This document shows positions 24,138 through 33,691 of a stretch of DNA of 64,000 nt, piece by piece (the first letter of the stretch is position 1; every line of letters begins with the position of its first letter). The stretch is taken from positions 1 through 64,000 of the forward strand of contig DATKMK010000057.1 of NCBI GenBank assembly GCA_035541895.1. Reading direction: 5' to 3'. The position numbers and the translations under genes are program-made. Below the pieces are notes generated by a model. That model had not been told where the DNA came from. It saw only the letters and a program-made list of their open reading frames with translations, and made no database searches. This DNA comes from DATKMK01 sp035541895. Its GTDB lineage: Bacteria > Desulfobacterota > Binatia > HRBIN30 > JACQVA1.

Positions 24138-27100
24138 ATGAGCCGCCGCACTTCTGTAGCGGTGGCGCTGGGTTTCGCACTCGTACTGGGACTGCTCGTC
24201 GCCGCCCTGATCGCGCCACGCTTTCTTCGTCTCGAGGCGCTTCGCGTCCGGATCGAACGGCAGCTCTCCGAACGACTTCACGGCGAGGTGCGGATCGCCG
24301 CGGTGCATGCCGCCATCCTACCGGTCCCACGCGTGCTGTGTGACGATGTCAGCGTGTCGCTGCCGGCGATCGCGCACGCCTCGATCGGGTCGATTGCGGC
24401 GCAACTGCGACTGTCCAGTCTGCTGGTCGGACGGCTTGAGCTGTCGGGGCTTGAGATCACGCGGCCCGAGGTGCACGCGCAGCTCCCTCTCGCAGGAGTT
24501 GAAGCCGGAGGCGCCTCGCCGACGACCGACATTCGGCAGCGCCTGACCACGGCGCTCGCCGCACTCAAATCCGCGGCCGCTGCGTACGCGCCGGATTTGC
24601 GTGTCGTCGTGGATGCGGGGCGCATTGAATTGACGGAGCGCGGCAAACTGGCGCTCACCGTGAGCGATTTCAGCGCGCGCGCGCACCTGCCGCCGGGGCG
24701 GATCAGTGTCGCCCTCGCGTGCGCCGCGGATGCGTGGGAGCACGTCGCCCTCGACGCGTTGATCGACCCCGACACGCCAACGGTTGACGCCACGATCCGC
24801 ATCACCACACTGCGCCCGCAGAAAATCCCCGGTGCGTGGCTCCCTCTCAGCATCCCGCACCTGGGAGATTCTGAAATCGACCTGACGGCGCACGCGACGA
24901 TGCGTGACGGCGAACTGCACGCGGACGCCGACGCGTCACTACCTTCATTGCGCGTGCGACATCACGGGACCGACGTGCTGCTGCAAGCCGAGCATCTCGG
25001 CATTGTCGCCGACGTCAGCGCCACAACCACCACGATCGCCGCTTCCGACTGGCGACTCACCACGCCGCGCGCCCGCCTCGCCGGCGAGCTGCGGTGGAGC
25101 GCCGACGCGCCGCAGATACAACTCACCATCGACGGGCGCGACGTCGATGTGCCCTCGGTCCGGCAGGTTGCGATGCAGCTCGCGAAGGATGTCTACCCCG
25201 TTGCGTCGGTCTTCGACGTGCTGCGCGCCGGGCGTGCTGAGCAACTCAGAGTGAGTGTGTCCGCGCCGTCGTGGAGTGAAATCGGTGACGCGACCGGTTT
25301 GGCGATCCGAGGTCGCTTGGCGGACGGCACGGTGTACGTGCCGGGCGTCGATCTGGAACTCGTCAATGCGTCGGGCAATGTCGCGGTCGCCGACGGCGCC
25401 CTGCGCGGCGATCACCTGGCAGCGGAGTTGGGGGGCATCAAGGCGCACGACGGTCAGCTCCAACTTGGCCTGGTCGACGGCTCCAAGACGCTGCAGGTCG
25501 ATGCCGAGATCGAGGCTGCGGCCGCCGAAGTTCCCCCGCTGTTGAGGCGAGTCGGCGGCGGCGGCGGGTGGACCGAGTCGCTGGATCAACTCGGCGATAT
25601 CCAGGGGCAGGTTGCCGGGACCCTTCACCTCAGCGGGACGACGCAGCGGCTCGCGACCGCCGTCAAAGTCTCGCACTGCGACGTGTCCGGCCGGATTTCT
25701 GGCGCACAGCCCCCTATCCGCCTACGCGGCGGCCCTATGGACTACGCCGCCGATCGCCTCACCATTGGCAATCTCGATGTCGATGTCGGCGCGTCCGCTG
25801 TGTCGCAGCTTGCCGGACACGTCGACTGGAAAGACGGTGCCGCGACGGTTGCCGTTACTGCCGGCGCGTCGCGGCTCGCACTGGGTGAGCTGCGCGCGTG
25901 GCTGATCACGACGGGTTTGTTGTCAGAATCATCGTCGCCCATCAGAGCTGTGAGCGGGACGGTCAAAGCCGACTCGCTGCGCGTACGCGGGCCGCTGACA
26001 ACTCCCAGCGCGTGGGACTTCGAGTTGGTCGGCGCCGCCGATGATCTCGATATCGAAGCGCCGCAACTGCGCCAGCGGATCGCGATCAAATACCCGGTCT
26101 CGCTCCGCAAGATGCGCGTGGCCGTCGAGCCAAACGCCGGGCTTTCCTTCGCCGGCGCGTTCGCCGCCCCGGATGGTCTCGACGGCTCCATCGATCTCGT
26201 GTGGTTCAACGACGATCTCGACATCAAGCGACTGGCGATCCGCGACGCGCAGTCCGACGCCACGCTGTCGCTGCACGTCGCACCGAGCGAATATGACTTC
26301 GCTCTCAAGGGGAAGCTGACGAAGAGCACCGTGGATGCACTCGTCCCCGGAAATCGGTTGCTCAACGATAGCGTCGCCGGCGACTTTCGCGCACACGTCG
26401 TGCCCGATCGACCGACGGAGTCGAAGATGGAGGGCCATCTGACCGCGAGCGACGTGACGCTCCCGGCTTTCGAGGGTAGCCCTCTGCGCATCGAGGCGCT
26501 CAGCCTAGAGAGTCGGGGGGGCGTGATCGGCATCGACGCGAGCATCGACGATCGACTCGATAGCCATCTGCATGTGTCGGGGAGTGTGCGCGCCGCCCCC
26601 GAAAATTTCGTCCTCGATCTTGATCTCGGAGCCGACCATATTGATTGGTCCGAAATCCAGCCGCTCCTGGGGCGTCCCGAAGCCGCGACCACCCCTTCAA
26701 CCGATGTCCATCCGCCGCGATCATTGCCGCTGCGCGGGACGGTCCGATTCGTCGCGGGCGCATTCAACTATGGCCGCTTCAGTTGGAAGCCGCTGCGCGG
26801 TGCGCTGGCGATTGCGCCCGACGGAAGCACGATCCGAATCGCGGAAGCGAATCTCTGCGGCATTGCGACGCCGGGCACGATCACCCTGCTCCCCTCGGGA
26901 CTGCACGCGACGATCAAACTGTCGGCGCGAAACCGACCGTTGGAGACCACGACCACCTGCCTCGGGGCAGCGGCTCGCACGGTGACCGGCCGATTCAATC
27001 TCAGCGGCGAACTCGCGGCGCGCGGGCGCGTCGACGAGATGGTGCGCGCGGCGCGCGGACAGGTGAGCCTTACCGCGAGCGATGGCCGCATCTACGAGAT

Positions 27101-27569
27101 GAGCACGGCCGCCAAGGTGTTGTCCGCCGTGAACATCGCGACCGGTGCGCTGCGCGACATCGGCGACCTGCAGAAGGAAGGCATCGCGTACCGAACCGCG
27201 GTCGCGAAGGGCGAGATCAAAGACGGCCTGCTGGTATTGAAGGAAGGCGTATTCGATGGCCCGACGTTGCGGGCGGTCGTGCAAGGCTCCGTCAACCTCA
27301 CCGATGAAACGCTCGACCTCACCCTGCTGGTCGCGCCGCTGAAGTCCGTCGAATCCGTGATGGGCTACATCCCCGGATACAAGTCGTTGGTCGGCGAGGC
27401 CGGACTGATCGCGATTCCCGTGCGCGTGACCGGCACACCGGACAACCTCACGGTGATACCGCTCGACCCGGCAACCATCGGCAACGAACTCGTCGGCGCG
27501 ATGAAGAAGACGCTCACCCTACCGTTGAAAATGATTGCTCCAGTGTGGCCCGCGAGCGGTACGAAGTAA
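24138..27569 (+). CDS. Large AsmA-family (AsmA/YhdP-like) envelope protein
   Basis: 1143 residues. An N-terminal membrane anchor (VAVALGFALVLGLLVAALIAP, about 8-28) is followed directly by LRVRIERQLSERLHGEVRIA, the AsmA opening. A very long, beta-rich extracytoplasmic region follows. The C-terminal AsmA_2 motif region contains LNLSGELAARGRVDEMV-like sequence, GRIYEMSTAAKVLSAVN and TLDLTLLVAPLKSVE, then IPVRVTGTPDNL. Members bridge inner and outer membranes and move phospholipids in proteobacteria. It follows the solute-binding protein by 3 bases and ends 1 base before the opposing cyclase gene. Confidence 0.85.
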   Translation: MSRRTSVAVALGFALVLGLLVAALIAPRFLRLEALRVRIERQLSERLHGEVRIAAVHAAILPVPRVLCDDVSVSLPAIAHASIGSIAAQLRLSSLLVGRLELSGLEITRPEVHAQLPLAGVEAGGASPTTDIRQRLTTALAALKSAAAAYAPDLRVVVDAGRIELTERGKLALTVSDFSARAHLPPGRISVALACAADAWEHVALDALIDPDTPTVDATIRITTLRPQKIPGAWLPLSIPHLGDSEIDLTAHATMRDGELHADADASLPSLRVRHHGTDVLLQAEHLGIVADVSATTTTIAASDWRLTTPRARLAGELRWSADAPQIQLTIDGRDVDVPSVRQVAMQLAKDVYPVASVFDVLRAGRAEQLRVSVSAPSWSEIGDATGLAIRGRLADGTVYVPGVDLELVNASGNVAVADGALRGDHLAAELGGIKAHDGQLQLGLVDGSKTLQVDAEIEAAAAEVPPLLRRVGGGGGWTESLDQLGDIQGQVAGTLHLSGTTQRLATAVKVSHCDVSGRISGAQPPIRLRGGPMDYAADRLTIGNLDVDVGASAVSQLAGHVDWKDGAATVAVTAGASRLALGELRAWLITTGLLSESSSPIRAVSGTVKADSLRVRGPLTTPSAWDFELVGAADDLDIEAPQLRQRIAIKYPVSLRKMRVAVEPNAGLSFAGAFAAPDGLDGSIDLVWFNDDLDIKRLAIRDAQSDATLSLHVAPSEYDFALKGKLTKSTVDALVPGNRLLNDSVAGDFRAHVVPDRPTESKMEGHLTASDVTLPAFEGSPLRIEALSLESRGGVIGIDASIDDRLDSHLHVSGSVRAAPENFVLDLDLGADHIDWSEIQPLLGRPEAATTPSTDVHPPRSLPLRGTVRFVAGAFNYGRFSWKPLRGALAIAPDGSTIRIAEANLCGIATPGTITLLPSGLHATIKLSARNRPLETTTTCLGAAARTVTGRFNLSGELAARGRVDEMVRAARGQVSLTASDGRIYEMSTAAKVLSAVNIATGALRDIGDLQKEGIAYRTAVAKGEIKDGLLVLKEGVFDGPTLRAVVQGSVNLTDETLDLTLLVAPLKSVESVMGYIPGYKSLVGEAGLIAIPVRVTGTPDNLTVIPLDPATIGNELVGAMKKTLTLPLKMIAPVWPASGTK

Positions 27570-27570
27570 C

Positions 27571-28551
27571 TCACGCCGGTGCCGGAGCCCGCCTCACCAC
27601 CCACACTCGCACGCGGCCGATTCCTTTCAATCCGATCCGTCGCCGATGGCGCAGCACGAAACCACCGTTGGTCTTCAATTGTTGCCCGAGTTCTTCCGAG
27701 GCCAGCACCGTCCCCGGGCGCGCAAGGTTGACCAAGCGATTGGCCAGATTCACCGTGCGTCCGAACAAGTCGCCTTCCCAGGACAAGGTCTCGCCGTACG
27801 CCAAGCCGACGCGAACATCCGGCAGCGCGGCGTCACGCGCATAGGCCTCGACCAACGCCAACGCGATCTCCGCGGCCACGGTGGCTTCGTCGGCGGCGAA
27901 CATGACGGAGTCGCCGATCGTCTTGATCACGCGACCGCCGCGCTCCGGAATATGTTCGTACGCGAGCGCTTCGAAACGCTCGACCAGCGCCGCCAGCGCC
28001 TCGGCATCGAGCTGCTGACTGACCGCGGTGAAACCGACGAGGTCGACGAAGCCGACCGCCATCGGGCGCGTCGGCGAGGGACTGCCGGTGGCCGCGGCGA
28101 ATCGAAAGACCGCCGCCAGCAAGTGGCGGCGCCACACGTAGCTGAGAAAGGGTTCGAGATCGGTCAGGAAGGACGGCAACGCGTTCGCGATCGCCTCGAC
28201 CGACGCCAGCTCCGATTCCTCGCCGGTGCGGGCAAGCCGATCGGCCGTCGTGGCGACCTGCGCCTCCGCCACTCGCGCCAACGATTGGCCGGTCACGCGC
28301 GTCAGTTGCATGAGAACGTGAGGCTCCGCGGCCCCCTGCTCTACCAGCGCGCGTGCCGCGCGCAGCATCGCGACGTCTGAGCGGGTGAAGACGCGCTCGT
28401 CGTCCGGCACCGGGGGAAAGCCGAGTGCGCGCCACAGTCGACGGGCAACCTCCGGATCGACGCCGGTCTCCCGCGCCACTTCCAACGAAGTAAACTCGGG
28501 CTCGCCGAGCAGCGCGCGCGCCAGTGAACGCCAGGTGTCTGAAAGGACCAT
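27571..28551 (-). CDS. Class III adenylate/guanylate cyclase with N-terminal regulatory domain
   Basis: 326 residues from ATG 28551. Residues about 20-75 form a winged-helix or MerR-like module (SLEVARETGVDPEVARRLW, FTRSDVAML). The middle (about 80-170) resembles the pH-responsive regulatory region found in Rv1264-type cyclases. The catalytic domain has both metal-binding Asp residues (VGFVDLVGFTAV and IKTIGDSVMF) and the transition-state Asn/Arg pair (GRTVNLANRL). Cyclic AMP synthesis, probably autoregulated, is the expected activity. It is divergent from the GH38 gene, with 88 bases between them. Confidence 0.88.
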   Translation of the reverse strand: MVLSDTWRSLARALLGEPEFTSLEVARETGVDPEVARRLWRALGFPPVPDDERVFTRSDVAMLRAARALVEQGAAEPHVLMQLTRVTGQSLARVAEAQVATTADRLARTGEESELASVEAIANALPSFLTDLEPFLSYVWRRHLLAAVFRFAAATGSPSPTRPMAVGFVDLVGFTAVSQQLDAEALAALVERFEALAYEHIPERGGRVIKTIGDSVMFAADEATVAAEIALALVEAYARDAALPDVRVGLAYGETLSWEGDLFGRTVNLANRLVNLARPGTVLASEELGQQLKTNGGFVLRHRRRIGLKGIGRVRVWVVRRAPAPA

Positions 28552-28639
28552 GGGAACAGTCGCGGCGGCACCGTACACGCCGGACGCGGGCTCGGCAAAT
28601 CCTCATGGCTCTGCCCGCCGGGTCTTGGTAGAGGATCGC

Positions 28640-31183
28640 ATGCGCTGCGTGCTGGTCTCGCACTTTCACTGGGATCGCGAGTGGTATCGCACCTTCGAAG
28701 CCTACCGCGCACGCTTGGTCGACGCGATCGACCGCGTGTTGGATCTGCTCGCGACGGACCTGGGCTACCGCTTCGTGCTCGATGGTCAGGCGGTGCTGCT
28801 CGACGACTATCTGGCTGTCCGCCCGCACCGGCGCGAGGAGATCGCGCGCAGCCTGCGCGACGGGCGCCTCGCGGCCGGACCGTGGTATGTGCAGCCCGAC
28901 TCGCTGCTGCCGTCCGGGGAATCGCACATCCGCAACTTGCTACTCGGCCGGCGCATCGTCAGCGCTTTCGGCCCGGCGTCGAACGTCGGCTACGTACCCG
29001 ACTCGTTCGGGCATCCCGCGCAGTTTCCGCAACTGCTCAACGGCTTCGGCATGACGAGCTTCATCTACTGGCGCGGCAACGGAAACGAGGGTGACGAGCT
29101 CGGCTCACGCTATCGCTGGATCGCTACCGACGGCAGCCGCGTGTACGCGACGCGGTTGACGGAGGGGTACTTCAACGCCGCCTGCCTGCCCGCGGATGTC
29201 GAGGAGGCGGCCCGTCGCTTGGCCGAGGTCGCGGCGCGACTCGGCGACGCCGACGGCCCGGTCTTGTTGATGAACGGGTTCGATCACATGCTGCCGGACT
29301 CGCACACCGGCGCGGTGGCCGACGCGCTCGCTCGAATCACCGGCTCGACGGTCGAGCGTGGTCTATTGTCAGACGCCGTTCCCGACCTTCCAGAGAGCGC
29401 GCCGACGTTTCGCGGCGAATTGGTCGGCGCGCGCTACGCCAACTTGCTCGCCGGCGTGTGGTCGACGCGCATGCCGATCAAGCTGCGCAATCGCCGCTGC
29501 GAAACGCTGCTCGACGGCTGGGCCGAGCCGTGGGCCGCGTTCGGCGCAATTCTGGGAACGCCCGATGAACAACCCGCGCTGCGCTCGGCGTGGCAAACGT
29601 TGCTGCAGAATCACGCACACGATTCGATCTGCGGTTGCTCGATTGACGCCGTTGCCGATCGAGTGCTCGCGCGTTTCGCCGAGGTCGAGGGCCTCACAGA
29701 CTCCACCGTTACCCGGGTGCTTGAACGGATCGCCGGACTCGGCACCGAACGGCGCGTGCCGTGGACCGACGAACCGGCGATTGCCGTCTTCAACCCGTCG
29801 CCGCATCCACGAAGCGATGTTGTGCGCGTGCCGCTCGACCCCTACCCCGCGATGCGTCTGAGCGTCGGTGTCCCCGAGTTCGCGCCGTTGGTCCTGAGTT
29901 CGTGCGAGCGGCTCGGATACACGATCGACGGCCGCCCGGTCGATGTGCTGGCGTCCGGCGATCCGGTCCGTGTTCGATGGCTCGACATTCAACAGCCGCT
30001 CGACGTCGCCTTCGTCGCACGGGATGTTCCGGGTTTCGGCTATCGTCGTTATCGGCTCAAGCGCGGCGATCACGTTCAAGATCGCGTCGATGACGGCCGC
30101 GAGATTGAGAGCGATGACCTGCACGTTGCGCTGACCGACGCGGGGACGCTGTCAGTGCGATTCGGCAGCCACGAGTATCGCGGCCTGCTCGCGATCGAAG
30201 ACCGCGGAGACCGCGGCGACACTTATGATTTCGACCCGATCGACAACGATCCCGGCGCGCGGCTCGATTCCCTGATCTGCCGGCGGGTGCGCCATCCCTC
30301 GGGGATTCAGCGGTTGTGCGTGGAACGCGTATTCAGCGTTCCGCGCGCACTTACCGACGATCGCGCGCAGCGAACGCCGGAGCGGATTCAGATGACGCTC
30401 GCGACCGAGGTACGGATCGCGCCCGGCGTTCGGCGTCTCGATCTGACGATCCGCCTCGACAACACCGCCGTCGACCACCGTGTGCGATTGTTGTTTCCGA
30501 CCGGCCGCGCAGTCGAATGGTTCAGTGCATCATCGACTTTCGACGCGGTCGCGCGATCGACCGCGCGACACGATGATTCACGTTGGGTGCACCCGGCGCC
30601 GAGCACCTTCGCGCACCAGGGATGGGTCAGCGCCAACGGGCTGATGGTGGCGGCTCCGGGGCTTCCCGAGGCAGAGGTGACGCCCGACGGTGTCATCGCG
30701 ATCACGTTGTTGCGAGCCGTCGGCTGGCTCGCCCGCTTTGATCTCCGCAGTCGACCGATCCCTGCCGGCCCGCCGATGCGCGCAGACGGCGCGCAAATGC
30801 AGGAAGCGATCGAAGCCCACCTATCGTTGCTGGCCGGAGATGACCCGGTAGATGCGCGAGACGCCGAGTTGGGGCTGCGCGGCGTCATCGCAGGCGACGC
30901 GACGTTGCTCGCCGAAGCCGCTTCACTGCTGACGATCACCCCGCGCGAGTTGGTCCTGTCCGCACTGAAGCCGGCCGAAGACGGCGACGGCATGGTCGTG
31001 CGTGTCCTCAACCCGACCGATCACCCGCTCACCGCAGATGTCGAGCTCGGGTTTGCCGTCGGGAGCGCGCGCGCCGTTCGTCTCGATGAATCGTCGATCG
31101 CGCACGCGGTCACGCTCGATGGGCAGCGCGTACGCTTCGACGTGCCCGCTCATGCGTTGCGCTCGGTGCGACTCACGCGCTGA
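28640..31183 (+). CDS. GH38 alpha-mannosidase / mannosylglycerate hydrolase-like
   Basis: 847 residues from ATG 28640; upstream in-frame sequence belongs to the divergent cyclase region. Catalytic GH38 motifs are SHFHWDREWY (zinc-ligand His and Asp, residues 7-16) and VGYVPDSFGHPAQFP (nucleophile Asp near residue 121). NHAHDSICGCSIDAVADRVLARF and a Glyco_hydro_38C beta domain follow. MngB (2-O-alpha-mannosylglycerate hydrolase) has the same opening. There is no signal peptide, so it acts in the cytoplasm. No mannose transport or phosphotransferase genes lie nearby, so the substrate is unclear. Confidence 0.9.
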   Translation: MRCVLVSHFHWDREWYRTFEAYRARLVDAIDRVLDLLATDLGYRFVLDGQAVLLDDYLAVRPHRREEIARSLRDGRLAAGPWYVQPDSLLPSGESHIRNLLLGRRIVSAFGPASNVGYVPDSFGHPAQFPQLLNGFGMTSFIYWRGNGNEGDELGSRYRWIATDGSRVYATRLTEGYFNAACLPADVEEAARRLAEVAARLGDADGPVLLMNGFDHMLPDSHTGAVADALARITGSTVERGLLSDAVPDLPESAPTFRGELVGARYANLLAGVWSTRMPIKLRNRRCETLLDGWAEPWAAFGAILGTPDEQPALRSAWQTLLQNHAHDSICGCSIDAVADRVLARFAEVEGLTDSTVTRVLERIAGLGTERRVPWTDEPAIAVFNPSPHPRSDVVRVPLDPYPAMRLSVGVPEFAPLVLSSCERLGYTIDGRPVDVLASGDPVRVRWLDIQQPLDVAFVARDVPGFGYRRYRLKRGDHVQDRVDDGREIESDDLHVALTDAGTLSVRFGSHEYRGLLAIEDRGDRGDTYDFDPIDNDPGARLDSLICRRVRHPSGIQRLCVERVFSVPRALTDDRAQRTPERIQMTLATEVRIAPGVRRLDLTIRLDNTAVDHRVRLLFPTGRAVEWFSASSTFDAVARSTARHDDSRWVHPAPSTFAHQGWVSANGLMVAAPGLPEAEVTPDGVIAITLLRAVGWLARFDLRSRPIPAGPPMRADGAQMQEAIEAHLSLLAGDDPVDARDAELGLRGVIAGDATLLAEAASLLTITPRELVLSALKPAEDGDGMVVRVLNPTDHPLTADVELGFAVGSARAVRLDESSIAHAVTLDGQRVRFDVPAHALRSVRLTR

Positions 31184-31184
31184 T

Positions 31185-32660
31185 CTATTTCGCGTACGGC
31201 TCGGAGACCGCGACCTTCACGGGTTGTCCCTTGTCGAGCTGGTCCTGGACCGTTAGCGCGTTCGCCACCGCGGTCATCTCGGGACTCCAAGTGCCCTTGG
31301 CGCGGCTCACCAGATTGCCGAGCGACTCGCCGCTGCGCGCTTCGATGATACGCAGCCGATCTTCTCGAATTCCGGCGCGCTCGGCGGGTCGCAGCGCGCG
31401 GAAGCTCTCCGCGACGGCGTCGAAGACGGGAGTCAACTGACCGGCGTTGCCTATCGGCGTCATGCCGGCGAGCTGGTAGATGTGGCCACGATAGGCGATC
31501 CACGCGAACTCGACGCTCAGCGGTCCGCTGTCGCTCCGTGCCGTCAGTCGAGTGCGCGCGGCCTTGAGCCCACCGATCGTTGTGCGGCTGGTCTTGTCGA
31601 CCACCGGAGCTTGCGCGGCCTTTTCCAGCGCGCGGGCGCCGTCGAGCGGGTCGTCGCCTTTGGCGATGCCGTTCAAGATGATGAGCGCATTGCCGTCCGG
31701 CGCGGCCGCGGCGACTTGCGAGCGACTGTTTTGCGTCTTCCAGTTCTCGGGGAAGCGCACCGTGAAGTCGAGGTCGGGATGCAAGAACGCGCGGCCGTCG
31801 AACACACCGTCGGCCGCCAGCGGTCCAACGACGATTCCGTCCAGCCGTCGCAGGAAGGCATCGTGCGTCGGCGTGATCGGCGCTTCGGCGACGCGGGTCA
31901 GCTCGCGCGCGTACGCCTGGGTGTTGCTCACGCGTTCGGGCGTTGACGGGTGCGACGCGAGAAAACTGAAGCGCCGGGAGGTCTCGCCTCGTAGGTTTTC
32001 CTCGCGCGAGAGGGTCTGCAAGAAGGTCGACATCGCGATCGGATCCCAACCGGTCTTCGCGCTGAGCTGTTGTCCGATGCGATCCGCCTCGCGTTCCTGG
32101 TCGCGATTGAACGGCGACAGAATCAGGCCCGAAGCCAAGCCGCCGACCCCACCGACGACCTGGCCGAGCAGCGGACTGGCGAGACTGGTGACACCGGCGG
32201 TAATGCCGGTGATGATTGCAAACGGGGCGGAGCGCGACACCTGTTGCACCGAGTGTCGTGCAGCGACGTGGCCGATCTCGTGTCCGATGACGCACGCCAA
32301 TTCGTCTTCGGTGTTCACCAGCGCGAGCAACCCACGCGTCACGTAGACGTAGCCACCCGGCAGGGCGAACGCGTTCGGCTCGGGCGCGTCGGCGACGAAG
32401 AAATGATACACAACGTCGCGCCGCGGCGATTGGGCCGCGAGACGTTGCCCAACCGATTCGACGTAGGCAACCAACGCGGCATCGTCCACGAGTCCCATCG
32501 TTTGCTCGATGTCTTTGGCCGCCTCCGCGCCGATCTCCTTCTCCTTCGCCGCCGAGACCAAGACGAATTCCGGCCGGCCGCTGACCGGATTGATCGCGCA
32601 CCCCGCGCTGACTACAGCCGCCACGGCCACGGAGATGATCACCTGAGTCGTTGTCCGCAT
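31185..32660 (-). CDS. M48-family metalloprotease lipoprotein (BepA/YfgC-like) with C-terminal extension
   Basis: 491 residues. The signal peptide ends in VSAGC, a good lipobox, so it is probably anchored at an outer or inner membrane face. CAINPVSGRPEFVLVS is the common start of mature bacterial M48 lipoproteins. The zinc site is HEIGH (near residue 137) plus the distal Glu in READRIG. After the protease domain (about 30-270) comes a ~200-residue region with PDLDFTVRFPENW and a LysM-like ending (LRIIEARSGESLGNLVSR). This organisation matches proteases involved in outer-membrane protein quality control. It is convergent with the GH38 gene, with one base between the stops. Confidence 0.9.
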   Translation of the reverse strand: MRTTTQVIISVAVAAVVSAGCAINPVSGRPEFVLVSAAKEKEIGAEAAKDIEQTMGLVDDAALVAYVESVGQRLAAQSPRRDVVYHFFVADAPEPNAFALPGGYVYVTRGLLALVNTEDELACVIGHEIGHVAARHSVQQVSRSAPFAIITGITAGVTSLASPLLGQVVGGVGGLASGLILSPFNRDQEREADRIGQQLSAKTGWDPIAMSTFLQTLSREENLRGETSRRFSFLASHPSTPERVSNTQAYARELTRVAEAPITPTHDAFLRRLDGIVVGPLAADGVFDGRAFLHPDLDFTVRFPENWKTQNSRSQVAAAAPDGNALIILNGIAKGDDPLDGARALEKAAQAPVVDKTSRTTIGGLKAARTRLTARSDSGPLSVEFAWIAYRGHIYQLAGMTPIGNAGQLTPVFDAVAESFRALRPAERAGIREDRLRIIEARSGESLGNLVSRAKGTWSPEMTAVANALTVQDQLDKGQPVKVAVSEPYAK

Positions 32661-32749
32661 GGGTCAGGAGAGTCGTGCAAACCCGAGGGCGATGCAAGAG
32701 GGCACCCGCAGCTTGCCGAATCGGCCGATGCCGCGATACGGGAAGCGCG

Positions 32750-33601
32750 ATGACCGGCTCGCGACCGATCCGCGTCCGCGCGTATCCGCAGTTGTGGCGG
32801 TGTATCGCGGGTCTCCTCGTCGCGACGAGTCGAGTGAGCTTGATCGTGATTGCCGTTGGGTTGATGACGGCTGCCGCACCGGTTTCGCTTTCGGTGCTGC
32901 TACAGGCGCTCACAATTTTCGCGGCGGTTCCGGCGATCGCGAGCTGGCTGGTGGCACGCACGTGGACGGTCGAGCTGGAGCGTCGCGACGACCAGCTCGT
33001 GCTCGCGCGCGCGGGACTGCGGATCGAGATCCCCAGTGGGTCGATCGAGCGCGTCGCACCGTGGATCATTCCCCTCCCCGGAGTTGGGGTTTGCTTCCGT
33101 ATGCAATCTGGCCGGGTGTTGCCGTATGCTTTCGAGGCGGAGGACCTAACACCGCTCCTGACCATGCTGGCCGATGCCGGCGTCGAGAGCGCGCGACGCG
33201 CCGCGCCGCATCCGCTGATCGTCTATGCGCGCGCCAAGCGCCTCGGCGCTCGACGCCGCTGGTTCTACGCGCTCGGGAAATTCGGATTGTTTCCATTCGT
33301 TCCGACCGCGGTGTGGTTCTACGCACACCAACACATCGCCTACGGCGCCTTGCTCGGGCAATATTATCTCGAAGGCCTGGGTCCCTTTCTCAAGACTCTG
33401 ACGGTAACGTGGGGGCTCTCGGCGGTGTATCTGCTGCTGTACGCAAGCGTGTGGCGAGTGGTGGTGGAAGCCGCAACTCTCCTCGCAACCTGGTTGATGC
33501 CGACGCGTTCGATGGTCGCACGACGAAGCGCTGAGACGGTCGGCGCGATTGCGTACTACCTGGGCATTCCCGTGCTGGTGACTGTGCCGTTCCTCAGTTG
33601 A
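32750..33601 (+). CDS. Integral membrane protein with a PH-like middle domain, unknown
   Basis: 283 residues from ATG 32750, with GGGAAG upstream. Two or three hydrophobic segments fall near 18-70 (RVSLIVIAVGLM, LLQALTIFAAVPAIASWLV). A soluble region (about 72-165) follows that alternates strands (WTVELERRDDQLVLARAGLRI, SIERVAPWIIPLPGVGV) and may be PH-like. Further membrane segments lie around 180-275. It resembles uncharacterised bacterial membrane proteins with YdbS/bPH2-type domains, without a confident match. It is read away from the protease gene and ends just before a strong hairpin. Confidence 0.65.
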   Translation: MTGSRPIRVRAYPQLWRCIAGLLVATSRVSLIVIAVGLMTAAAPVSLSVLLQALTIFAAVPAIASWLVARTWTVELERRDDQLVLARAGLRIEIPSGSIERVAPWIIPLPGVGVCFRMQSGRVLPYAFEAEDLTPLLTMLADAGVESARRAAPHPLIVYARAKRLGARRRWFYALGKFGLFPFVPTAVWFYAHQHIAYGALLGQYYLEGLGPFLKTLTVTWGLSAVYLLLYASVWRVVVEAATLLATWLMPTRSMVARRSAETVGAIAYYLGIPVLVTVPFLS

Positions 33602-33626
33602 ACGCCTGTCCGGCGAGCACGGCGGC

Positions 33627-33662
33627 GGGACTCGCCGAGGACGGTTTCCCTCGGCGAGTCCC
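33627..33662. terminator. Strong intergenic hairpin between convergent genes
   Basis: A perfect 14-bp stem, GGGACTCGCCGAGG (33627-33640) and its complement (33649-33662), has an 8-base loop. It lies 25 bases after one stop and 29 bases before the other convergent stop. There is no T-run, but its position and symmetry make a bidirectional transcription terminator the best reading. Confidence 0.65.
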
Positions 33663-33691
33663 CCTAGATCACATGTTGGTGAAACGAGCGA

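Noticed and set aside
31150..33165. 671-codon open frame overlapping the M48 protease and the membrane protein gene
   Set aside because: The same-strand M48 frame carries HEIGH and a lipobox; this frame has only low-complexity Arg-rich sequence.
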